64,000 bases of DNA from Arenicola marina (lineage: Eukaryota > Annelida > Polychaeta > Arenicolidae), in NCBI GenBank assembly GCA_964019135.1, contig OZ025258.1, positions 28,390,186 through 28,454,185 of the forward strand, in the 5' to 3' direction. The translations under genes and the position numbers were made by a program. The number at the start of each line of letters is the position of its first letter. The first letter of the stretch is position 1. Positions 48,431 through 58,919 of this stretch are shown here, one piece after another. The notes beneath the pieces were generated by a model. That model worked only from the letters and a program-made list of their open reading frames with translations, did not search any database and was not told the origin of the DNA.

Positions 48431-49238
48431 TCACTCATTTGGTTTGGGGTAAAAAATAACACCGGCTTTAAAGAAAAGGTTTGTATAAAGAGTTTCACTA
48501 AACGGCGTTTGACTATGGCCCATGTCCCAAGAAATTGCCTTGTGAACCTTAACTATCGTTCTTGTCGGCGGGAGACCATGTAGCATGTAAGATGGTTCAG
48601 CACGTAACGAACTGTAGACGGGAACGAACACAAAGTCTTCTGGCGTCCTCGTCTTTGAATGTCTGGCTGTACGATGCCAATGGTTTCGGTTCGTCAACCA
48701 CGTATTCCATTGTCAGCAGGCTGTCGTATGCATTTTTGGTTGGTTTGCAGTAGTTGATCCATACGGCGTTGCGTTCAGTATCACTCCGACGGATAACCTG
48801 ATGGTGAAGGAAGTATAATTGAACCAGAGTTCAGCCATATGACATGACGGTAGCCTCAGCCTCTTTTCTGCATACCTAATATTCTGCACACCAGCGCTCT
48901 ACCAGAGAGGTACCCAATGCAATAAACATTGCATTGTTGGTAGAGATGGAGCTTGCAGCAAGGTAATGACCTTGAGCAAAGAAGGTGACGTCCAGATAGG
49001 TTTCGTTGTGAAGCGTCTTTTCAATGGCTAGACGGACCCTGATCTCTGCATGGTGGTCCTGGCAGTCAAACATAACAACACTTCCGGCTCGGCGAAGACA
49101 GCTGCCATCGTGGTAGAGCTTCAAATGTATGAGGGAATCATTGGCCAACAACAGCGACGAAGTTTCATCCACTGTTCTGCCTTGCTTGTGGATACCAGTA
49201 ACGTAATTGTCGAGTGTGTCCAAGAGCTTTTCGCCCAT
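48431..49238 (-). pseudogene. Unrecognised coding-like stretch inside pogo element
   Basis: Two minus frames with high coding character: 49238-48876 (LLDTLDNYVTGIHKQGRTV, then ETYLDVTFFAQGHYLAASS) and 48697-48431 (FVFVPVYSSLRAEPSYML, then WDMGHSQTPFSETLY). Between them a third frame reads WINYCKPTKNAYDSLLTMEY, so the pieces are probably one protein with two or three frame changes. It lies on the transposase strand downstream of it. I do not recognise the family; it could be the element's second gene or captured host DNA. Confidence 0.45.
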
Positions 49239-49357
49239 TGTATGCAGAAAACAGTCGCTCTCCTCTGTTTACTGTGATATGGTTTCAGAAGTCAGCAGTC
49301 TCGTTCTCCCAATTTTCTGCTTACCAAGTCGATGATGGTCATTGCTCCCTGGTGGGG

Positions 49358-50110
49358 TCAAAACATAGCCAAATTATCAGGAATAACACCAGTTAATACT
49401 AGAGGGTTCTGGGTTGTCAAAAATGGTACCTCCTCACTGCCGCCGGTTGGTGCAAGCGGCCGCTTCAAGTATTGCCATGTGGCATGGACAGGATCCTCTT
49501 GTTGCACTTTTGAAGGTACAGTTTCCGCTTGCGTGCAGTCAGTGACCTTTCGATGGCTTCTATTGCAAGACTTAGAGGGCAAGACTGAATAGCATTGTCA
49601 TCTGGCGCACTCACAAGGCCTGCATCTGGGGGACCGTGACTTGGCGAAACAGCCTCAGCCGTCACGTGGGCCAGGTATCCATGGCGCGCGGTCGTGTGAC
49701 ACTTGTGCGCATGTTGATGGTGCTGCACTCTCACCAGGCGACTAAGCATCTCCAGCTGGAACGTTTTGAACTTAGGTGCTTGCATTGCCGGACGCACTGG
49801 ATCTTGGCGGACAGTGCGTTGTTCAACGGGTAAATTCCGCTTTTCCTAAATGATTCATTTATGATTGCAGGAACCATTGTTTTCTGCAAAAAACACGAAA
49901 CACAACAGGAACACAACAGGAACGTTTATCCATGCATCCTCACGCAACATTTTTTCATTGTGCATAGCCTTGCTTAGTTGTGCTTTCATTGTCCTATAAA
50001 TGGCGACGTTACATGATTGCAGGATGTGCGTTGGCTTGGTGGGAATAGTAGCGTAATAGGTTAATAAGCATTATTTGCTATAGCGAGATATTGGTGCTCC
50101 ATCTTTAAGG
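49358..50110 (-). pseudogene. Pogo/Tigger-type transposase, C-terminal remains
   Basis: Pieces in order: PTKPTHILQSCNVAIYRTM and KAQLSKAMHNEKM (about 50035-49950), AIINESFRKSGIYPLNNALS (49880-49810), LSLAIEAIERSLTARKRKLY (about 49585-49515) and DPVHATWQYLK (about 49490). These follow the end of DDE transposases of the pogo group (THxLQPLDVAxxxPLK; xFRxxGIYPxN; the final charged helix). They lie in different frames, with about three frame changes. The N-terminal DNA-binding domain and the first catalytic aspartates were not found. Confidence 0.7.
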
Positions 50111-50850
50111 AGTAGCAGTGGCCTTCCAGCAGAGGCTTGTCTGAGGAAGCTCTTCGAAAACCACTAAGCATATATTTCTCTATGGATGAACCCGGAAACA
50201 GATGAGCTGCATGTGGCGTTGACGGGCCCGCTGTCGGCATAAGCCTTTCCGGCTTGGAATCCCTTCTTGAATATTGAGAGGCGGGATGCTGGTCCCTGGA
50301 GGCATCTAGACAGCACAGCGCTGTTATACGAGAGCATGTTCCTGCAGTCGATCGGTTGAGCGCAGTGCTAAATTTATCAGTTATATATAGGTGGGGCTTC
50401 TGATCAAGAGTAGATCGTCTACAAGTGCAATCTTAAGGGTCGCAAAATAATGTCGTCACTTACATCGGAGGTAGCATTTACGACTCTTCCCGGCTAAGCC
50501 TAGGACTGGCATTCGCGTCACAGGATGTAAGTGATGTATCGCATAATATGCCTGCTCATCCTCGTAGGACAATGCCTTGGTCGGGCGTCGTGGAACATTC
50601 AATTGCCTTGACGCTCAGGCAATAGTTCCATTACCATGCATGGCTCACTGCCTCAAGAGCATTACGCATGTCAGCCTCCGACCACTTTTATCTGGCATGA
50701 GGATATCTATTTCGCAACTTGAACTGGAATGAAGCTAAAGTTTCGGCGTATTTCGTTGCTACTATATCACTAGAGAAACAAACACTTGCAGTCTTTACCA
50801 CATTACAGTATTTCACTAAAATTAAACGCCGCCTCCAAGACATCTTGAGG

Positions 50851-51110
50851 GGCCGGCCCGGTAGCTCAGTGGGTTAGAGCGCTCGCATTGAGTGCTCCGG
50901 TCACCTAAGATCCTAACGACACGTGGATCGGTCGTTAGAGCCCCGATGTGGCCATGTCTGTGTGGTCGCAGGATAAAGATCCCATGTCCGTCTTCGCAAA
51001 GAGTAGGGGACCCCGGGGACATGGCTCCACTCTCCCTTCCTTCTTTAATTGACGCGATATGACCAAAAGTGGTTAAAGCGTCCTGAATATACCTGCACAC
51101 CAAACAACCA
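50851..51110 (+). mobile_element. tRNA-derived SINE, full-length-looking
   Basis: Starts with a tRNA-like head: GTAGCTCAGTGGGTTAGAGC (box A) and a degenerate box B near GGTCGTTAGAGCC. It then has GTGGCCATGTCTGTGTGGTC, CAGGATAAAGATCCCATGTC and a tail with GCGATATGACC. Related copies are at 17398-17525 and 56575-56800. It is inserted in the pogo-like element. Confidence 0.8.
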
Positions 51111-51464
51111 ACACATATTGAGGCTTCTGTATAACTTAAAAGATATGTTTGATATCCCTACTGGTCGACTGCGGAAAAAAAAAATCTTTAATAAAGATTA
51201 TTATTGTTTATTTATAAGTGAATTTGTCTGAGAGAAACTGCACGTGACGACATTAGGACACCCCTGACGTCTTAAAGTCCATCTCTTGGGGGGGTATTTG
51301 TTTCTAAACCACTTTCAAATATACATTTCTCAGTGGTTACTAAAGCCATTTATCAGATGCAATTATGTTTCAATGTCTCTTATGCCATAAATATTAATAT
51401 CTAAAGTCACCAAAAGACACTCAAGCAGCGAACGATCCATTTCCAAACCCCCGCCGAGAGTAGA

Positions 51465-52454
51465 GATTTGTGACGTCACAAGATGAACCGGTTTGAGTGT
51501 GCCTCGCTCGCTTCGACTGCCCGCGGTGTTTGAATGTAGCCTACGTGCGGCAGGGAAGCTCTAACTCGGATGTTTATTTCGATTAACATTAACTCATGAT
51601 GAATATTTGCCACATGTAGATGTAGATAGACCTAGATCAATTACATTAGAGGTGTGTGGTTGTTGGTTAACGCAACATTCGTGACACTGACACTGACACT
51701 GACAGAAAACAAACAGCTGCAGTGCCAGTGGCCGGGTGCCACTGCCAGAGTGTTGCCAGCCTACGTTTCTTCCCAAAAATGAAAAGGGTGGGCTAGGCTA
51801 CAGTAAGTTAGTGGACGGGCCGTCGCGGGGATGTCCGTCGAATCGTAGACATAGAATCTAGATCCAGGGTTAAATGAAATGTATGTAGAAGAAGTTCAGG
51901 CACATCAGAAGGGAGGGAGGGCGACATTTATCGGCCTAGCATAAAAAAACACGCAGCGTACATCTGGTGTTATTCTTCATTGCGTACTTTTTATAATAAT
52001 ACGTGTGGACACCCGAACGTTATGGTGTCCGGTTGGGACAAACAACTAAGTAGCTTTTCACCAATGTGTCTGTTGGTCGCCGAATTAATACTTTATATGA
52101 TTACAAGGCATATTTGCAGGTTTTTGATCTAGATCTCATGATATAATAAGCCTCACTTTTTATGAATGTAGCGTTCGCACTTCTTCCGAAAATACTGTTT
52201 TGCTGTTTTAGCAATCTGTCTTCATTTTAGGTGGCTCGAAGCGATACGTACGGCGGCAGAATACATGCTCCGGTTGCCTGAATCCTCCACTTCTTCTTTC
52301 TCACACTCACTATCATTAATTCCAAATAATCGTGCGCGTATCGCTGCATCCCGATCGATGCGGAAAGACGCTGACCATCCTATAGACGCCATGCTCAAAG
52401 ACGCGTTTACCATATTGCGCAACAAAACCGGTTCATCTTGTGACGTCACGAATC
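51465..52454. repeat. Inverted-repeat-bounded block inside the pogo element
   Basis: A 30-base sequence with one mismatch (core GTGACGTCACAAGATGAACC) occurs at 51465-51494 and inverted at 52425-52454. Each end contains the palindrome TGACGTCA. The block includes a minus frame at 52222-52449 (SLSMASIGWSASFRIDRD) starting within the right repeat. It may be a nested element or a promoter-bearing segment. Confidence 0.7.
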
Positions 52455-52829
52455 AATGAAAAAATTGCCCTTGTCTATCTTCAACTTTTTTGGGTAGTTA
52501 TGTGATAAAATGGCTAATATTGTTTATATTCATGGCCAATAAATTCAGTGCGTATGGAATTTCGTTAATATAGTGCAAATGGATCAAATATATGCAAAGT
52601 AACATAGGACATAAGAGATGGACTTTAAGGGACACATCTGCAAAAGGGAGACTGAAAGTCGTCAATCGCACCATTTTAGGTGTCCGAATGTCGTCAAATT
52701 TCTCAGACAAATCTTGCCTTACTGATGATTCATGTCGTCTGCTGCGCGTGCTTGTTTGCAAGTGATGACTTTTTATTTTTTCATGACGACATTTGGACTC
52801 TGACGACTTTAGGGCACCTTACGTTATGT

Positions 52830-55400
52830 CCATAATCGTTCATCCAAGCCATTCAAAAATAGCTAAATGTATCTGTTGCCTGACGACGTTTGTTGTTGCG
52901 TCGCAACGTGTGACGTAGACAATACAGTATCCGTTGTAAACAAATGGTGTGCAGATCGACAACTTATGAAACTATCTGGCAGTGTTAATGGAGAGAAGAA
53001 TTCAATTTCCTCTGTGATCCAGATGAAATACAGGTCCAAAAATGTTTACAATAGAGCTGATGTATCATTCAGACCAGTTCTTAATCCTTACCGATAAATT
53101 TCAAGCGAAGAATCGAGAGCAAAATTTGCAGCAGCTCATAGCGCGCATGTATTAACCTGTACAATTATAATACTAACATACATATGACCTTATGCAGTGT
53201 AGCTCACATAGCAAACAAGGCATCTATTGAATAAATAAACCAACCCAGATATAGTATATACATACATTTTATAGGGAAACACAGCTTGTGTGTATTGTTT
53301 ATATATTGACATATCTTATTACATATGTATCTTCTATAAATCTGACAATTTTTCTAATAGTATTAAATATGAATACATATATATAGAATTAATCAATTGT
53401 ACCGGTACTTGATATTTCATGTCTCTTCGCAACTTACATTTTTTTAATACATGAAAGTTGCAGTTATCGTTATAGATAAAATGAACTTGACTTATATCTA
53501 CTTCTTACCATCAGATGCGTACAAATGCATAACAATATTATAATATCTTACATTATGATTGCCATATCTATGTAACTGATGAAGTCAACAGTGAAAATAA
53601 TATATTGGTAAGCTTAGTCATGACCTCAATTATTAATGAAATAAATTACTTTCAATTTAATAGTTAAAGAAATTAATATGAATTTAATAGTTAAATAGAT
53701 TAATATGAATTTAATAATTAACTAAATATATATATTTATATAATAAAGCAATATACCTGGCAGCTAGTTCGTCAAACGGGCCAGTATTAGGCTTGCATCT
53801 TAGACCGGGGCAGATAATAATTGAATGAGAGAGAGCTTTAGTTTAAATGATTCCAACGTCATATATTTGGTCCAGATTAGGACCAGATTAGGACGTGCCT
53901 ACCTGTGAGCTATCATGAACTCCTTTATTCACAAGCAAACATTTAAGGGTATCATATATGTAGCATGTAAACTCACAATGATTGTAAATTATTGCAATTT
54001 GTAAGTAGCCTTAGTTACCTCCATTTTTTGATACCCCTGCGTGGGGCAAAGCGCATCATCTCTGCCAGGAGGTCATTGACAAAATGCAGATCAGTCTACT
54101 TGCAATTTGACAACTTGCTACTGCAAAGTTAGATTGAACACGAATTAGCGTCCTACCTGAAGACACTATTTGGGTAAGAAAATCGGAATCAAGTTAACTA
54201 TGATTTGTATGTGCAAATACACAGGGGAGCATTTAATATGTTACAGAAACTGATGATGAGCAAGAAATACGTCACATAACTTGATTCTGTAAAGTGGCCA
54301 GGGTGCATGTACACCAGTAAAGTGTTACTGTATATGTACTACTGAGACTGGGTCTGGGTAGCCGCCCTGCCTCTGACCTCGCACCATACAGAGACAAAAG
54401 AGAGCCATGAAGAGAATGTCAGTTGTTTGCCTCGATTTGAAATCGGCACACTTTGGGGCATCGATGCAGAATGCACACAAATGAATAAACCTTATAAAGC
54501 TGTCAAGTGGTACTTCTTCATACCTTTATAGCTGAAAAGGCATAAAAAATTGCAGTAATTTATTTTTATCACGCTTTGTAACTATGAATCTTTCCAACAG
54601 CGATTATTTACTTTTCCTTACCGCCATGTCGTTGTTACATCACCGTTCCTGTCTCGCATTGCGGTACTAATTTGCTCAATTTCTATAACAGTGATATCAT
54701 AACGAGAAATAACTTTTTTTTATTATAAAATTCCTTTGTTTACAGGCATTTTCATCGCATTTGGAACTATAAATGTATTTAGAACAACTTGAATGGATTT
54801 CTAAGGGGCATTTGTTTATGTACATTCTGCAATCAACACCCGAAGAATGCTAATTTTTAAATCTACGGTCCATGTCAATATTTAATTCATGGCCCTCCGG
54901 CCCGCTCCACCAAACAAAGAAAGGCCGGGTGGGTCATGCAACAGGGCTAGGGTCTGGGTATAGTGCTCGCTCTGACATCAAAACTACCACCTGACCACCA
55001 CCAATATTATGCTATGACTGAAACTGGTGAACGACTTAAGAAAATACAAGACGACAAAGAACATACCATAGGATAATCATTAACAAGTCGTTGACTAATG
55101 TTGCAGTTTATAACCTGCATTTTCTCAATTATTAACACTGTTGCACACCGCTTATTGGTTTCGCCAAATGGAGGTCCGTTTTGTAAAATGGACTCTGTTT
55201 CGACGAAACGGTGTTTAGCCTTACCCCCAGTGCCGCAACTGGAGCCTGGAGAGCGAGATCATTGGTTAATGCACAAAACAGTAAATTTCCACAGCATCAA
55301 GGGCCTGATAGAAACGTTACACATTTGTTATCATGCCTACCTCATAAGCAACTGATCATATTCTTTAAAAGGTGATCGTATCGCTGATGTGTGTATATTC
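52830..55400. other. AT-rich non-coding stretch
   Basis: No exon, RNA gene or known element recognised. 53200-53760 is especially AT-rich. A strong donor-like CTGAAG/GTAAGTTA on the minus strand near 55410 could end a small exon, but no coding frame with a start supports it. Confidence 0.4.
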
Positions 55401-55599
55401 TAACTTACCTTCAGTTTTAAGAGTTCGTGCCTTGCGTTCAACTTCTGCCGGATTCAACTTTCACTCTCCGACGGAGGGCGCTCGCCAGAACTTTGAGTGA
55501 GATGAGCTGGCTCCCTCTGTTGGCATACATGTATATTGCCGTCAATCAGCCGCCGGCGCCATAGCAAGCGCCCGAGAGGGGGTTGTACTTAATACAATG

Positions 55600-56260
55600 C
55601 TTGTAGTGCGCTTTTGGGGTTTTTTGGGGGGGGAGGGGGGGGGTCCACCTTAAAGCCCCCCTCCCCCTATTTTTCCGCCAAAATCCACTCAAAAGGGGTA
55701 TTTTTTTCGTTGACCCGCTCTATGTCGCAGTTCCATGCAGAAACCCGCTCAGTTTATTTCATTTTCAAGGCAACCCCGCTTTATGCACATTCTCAGAGCC
55801 CTCCCGCCCCTCCCCCCTCCCCCCTCCCCCGTTCCGAGCAAAATTTAGGTCATCTGGGTGAGGCGTCGAGCCCTGCCCCCCCCCCCCCCCACCCCGCCCC
55901 ATTTTTCTTCGCAAGAATGGTGAGGCGTGAACCCCCCGCGCAAGTTTTCAGTGCACCGCCCCTCCCCCGTTTGCAATTTTGTTCCGAGCACCCCCCCGCC
56001 CCCCGGCCTCCGGTCGCAAGTTTCAATGAAACTCCCCCAGGGTGCTCCACACTTCACAGAGTAGACAGACAAAGCATTTGGAGTAGCCAGCACATTGTCA
56101 TTTTTTTCACATTGTAATATATTTAATATGAAAAAAGTAGACGGCGCAAGTTATACCAGTAGCCGGCATTATCGCGGCCGCTGGGGCTTGTGGAGTACTC
56201 TGCCCCCCCCCCTCCCACCCGCCCGCCTTTTCACATTCCTGGATCCGCTCCTGCAACCCC
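55600..56260. repeat. C/G-run-rich block
   Basis: Many C- and G-runs of 8 or more bases. The right edge reads TTCCTGGATCCGCTCCTG, like a hAT-MITE end. The proline- and glycine-rich frames are by-products. Confidence 0.5.
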
Positions 56261-56574
56261 ATACTTCACATTATGCTGAATATGTTCTGTAATATATATA
56301 TATTTGGTAACAAAATTTCCTTTCGTGCAAGCGTAACATTCGCAAAGTATCCTCGTAATTCGTCCGTAACGTAACACGCAAATAACACTAAGGGAATATT
56401 GCGGGAATATGTGTCCGTTACAATCTGGGACTATAACGGGAATGTTCGTTAAAAACATATGTAGGTCAAAGGTCAAGGTCACAGCATTTATCTTTTAGTT
56501 TTTTAGTGGCTGGAGTTCCACCTTCGTTCCATATGGCGATCAACCCATGGCCTCATGGTTGCTCCTTCATCTAT
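56261..56574. other. Non-coding stretch, nothing recognised
   Basis: No exon supported. Confidence 0.3.
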
Positions 56575-56800
56575 TGTCGAGAGTGTTCTACTAGACCAAC
56601 TCAAGCGGCCTCGTGCCTGGTTTAAATCCCATCTGTGCAAAGGTCCATGTTTGTGCAGGATAGCAGAAGATCCCATGTCTTTTTTCGCAAAGTGCAGGTT
56701 ACACCGGATACATGGCTCGTCTATTCTTTGACCCTCCCCATTGTTGCAATATGACCTACACAGATTAAACGTCTAAGATCCTACTTAAATCAAACCAAAT
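56575..56800 (+). mobile_element. tRNA-derived SINE, diverged copy
   Basis: Box B-like CTGGTTTAAATCCC, then GCAGGATAGCAGAAGATCCC and CATGTC, CGCAAAGTGCAGG and GCAATATGACC. These match the middle and end of the SINE at 50851-51110. Confidence 0.6.
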
Positions 56801-57497
56801 AATCAATCTTGTAATTCCCCTTCGTCGGCACGTTGACGCCATGAACGACTCCAATTGTGGTATTTTTGTATTGCACCGTGAGGCGCCACCGGATGATCCT
56901 TGCGTTATGGGGATTATTTGGATATTTCATCAAGGTTAATATGACACCAAATGAAGTCAAACTTGTTTAGGTGCGGTCAAAGGCTGGGTTGACCGCTACG
57001 GTGAGTAGATATAATGAAAGGTCATGGAAGGACCTCTGACGTCGGTAGACGTCTGTGCGCAAGCCGATGGTATATTAATCTGCAGACAGGCATCGGGGAA
57101 TTTAAAACCAGTTTATAAATAAGTGAGCATTTCCCTTCTGCTTGTTGCTATGATGGGACGGCTGGATTCATCACATCGGGCTATACGCCCCTCCCCCTTA
57201 CCTCCACCTCCCCGGGGGGGGGGGGAGGCAGCGGCAAGTGGGATGCTCAAATGGCGTGTTCGGGCTCATTCACGTAATAATAACTAATGCACCCAGTCCC
57301 CTCTATATATATGCATAAATCCTTCAACAGGGTGCATGTTGTTCCATCTCCACGTTATGAGTGAGTCTTTAATTATAGATAGCTTGCGCAATGAATGCCG
57401 TCAGGCGTCCTCCTTTCTCCCGCCACCATCGCCACCCCCACCCCCACCCCACCCCACTCCTTACACTGCCGTCACTGACAATTGATTCTTTTTTAAG
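56801..57497. other. Non-coding stretch, nothing recognised
   Basis: C/G-rich runs at 57180-57230 and CCACCCCCAC repeats at 57420-57465. No exon. Confidence 0.35.
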
Positions 57498-57843
57498 CAA
57501 CGTGTGTACAACAAACCGATCAATGACTTGCTTGCGGTACCTGAGTTAAAGAATCTCCGGACAATCCGAACCAAGTTTGCGCCACAGTTGCCATTCATCA
57601 AGCCGCAATGGAAGCCATGTTTATTTGATCCATGCGACACATGCCCCTGCCATAATGACCTGACTTCCAAGCACTAGTACGGAAGATCGATCAAATATAC
57701 CAACTTGGACAGCGGGAATCCTTCATGTTTAAGCAGCAGCAAAGTAGGCTGACGGGTCGGGATGATCTCTACAGTTCTACGCCGGATTGTATTCTGGTTA
57801 ATGGTGATGCTTCTATCAATGACCCGATGGCCATGGGAGATCG
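57498..57843 (+). CDS. Exon-like stretch of unknown family, frame changed
   Basis: Follows an acceptor-like GATTCTTTTTTAAG and ends at a good donor GAGATCG/GTAAGTGC. The first part reads QRVYNKPINDLLAVPELKNL, then FAPQLPFIKPQWKPCLFDPC and CDTCPCHND. From about 57655 the coding frame shifts by one base into DFQALVRKIDQIYQLG, then SRLTGRDDLYSSTPDCILVN and MAMGDR. Composition and splice sites suggest a real or formerly real exon of a secreted protein (clustered cysteines). I do not recognise the family. It could belong to the EGF gene downstream, although its donor phase (2) does not match the next exon seen. Confidence 0.45.
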
Positions 57844-58139
57844 GTAAGTGCATGAAACTCTACATATTTATTGTGTCAACAATATTTGTTGGCTATCGGG
57901 TAAAGTAGATGATTTCATAAAAGAGGGCGTGAGATTTCACCCTATGGGTATTAACCCGAGAAAGGAAATATTGCTTTTTTTTCATTGCTCACAAACGATA
58001 CTTCTGTACATGCACAATAACATATTATCCCAATGGTAGGAAATATTCTACGATCGGTTTTATAACTGTGACTTTCACATTCTCGGTAGTGTCACAATTT
58101 TTGTTTTACCATATTATTAAGCGACAGTGTCGTTTTATC

Positions 58140-58445
58140 AACAGTCCACACGCGTTAATGTCACTTTATTATAAGGTGACACGCTTTAGCGTCACTACAT
58201 TATGAGCCGACACGCGTTAGTGTCGCTTTATTATAACCCGACACGCGTTAGTGTCGCTTTATTATAACCCGACACGCGTTAGTGTCACTTTATTATAACC
58301 CGACACGCGTTAGTGTCACTTTATTATAACTCGACACGCGCTGGTGTCACTTTATTATAACCCGACACGCGCTGGTGTCACTTTGTGATAAGCCGCCACG
58401 CGTTAGTGTCACTTTATTATAAACTGACACGCGCTGGTGTTGCGA
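58140..58445. repeat. 31-bp tandem repeat with palindromic core
   Basis: About ten units of GACACGCGTTAGTGTC plus ACTTTATTATAACCC. Anchors at 58209, 58240, 58271 and 58302 are exactly 31 bp apart. The core pairs GACAC with GTGTC around GCGTTA. Confidence 0.92.
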
Positions 58446-58919
58446 TCAATAAGAACGGTCGGCCTATGATACTGGGACAGGATATATGTCGCCCTATATT
58501 AAAATAGGGATTGAAATGTGATTTGGCCTTGAATAATAAAGTGACATTTTCGCGTGTTGGCTCATAATAAACGCAGGGTGAGGCGAGTCAACGTGTTAGA
58601 GAGTTCAGAGTTCAGAGTTCATTTCATTTATTTAACCAACACAAATAAATCTGTTGTTACATGAATACATACGCATTACAGAGGTATTGCAGGTTAGGAG
58701 ACACAGGCTAAGATTAATTAATCGCTAACGCCTGGCCACCTTATCATATCAGTTCACACAAAAAAAATGCTTAGATGGCGGAACACGCAAATAGAACATA
58801 AAAACAAACAAAACGTATCATACAGAGGGTAAACGTTTGGACTAAATTTTAACGAACCACCCCCCCATCCTTAGACCCCCCCTCTCCAAAACAAACACTT
58901 ACCCCTCCATAAATAAATG

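Larger units (their letters stand above)
48006..52824 (-). mobile_element. Pogo-like DNA transposon, complete ends
   Basis: Both ends carry the same 24-bp inverted repeat starting ACGTAAGGTGCCC, flanked by TA on both sides (48004-48005 and 52825-52826), the target duplication of Tc1/mariner-superfamily elements. Copies of GTCGTCA recur near both ends (48024, 48222, 48247; 52690, and complement at 52783 and 52801), as expected for subterminal transposase sites. A decayed pogo/Tigger-type transposase lies at 49358-50110. A SINE inserted at 50851 shows the copy is not recent. Total length 4819 bp. Confidence 0.85.

Noticed and set aside
50851-50930. Possible functional tRNA gene
   Set aside because: Box B is degenerate, no cloverleaf closes, and the sequence continues as a SINE.
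55614-56117. 167-codon proline-rich plus frame
   Set aside because: Arises from C-runs; no domain.
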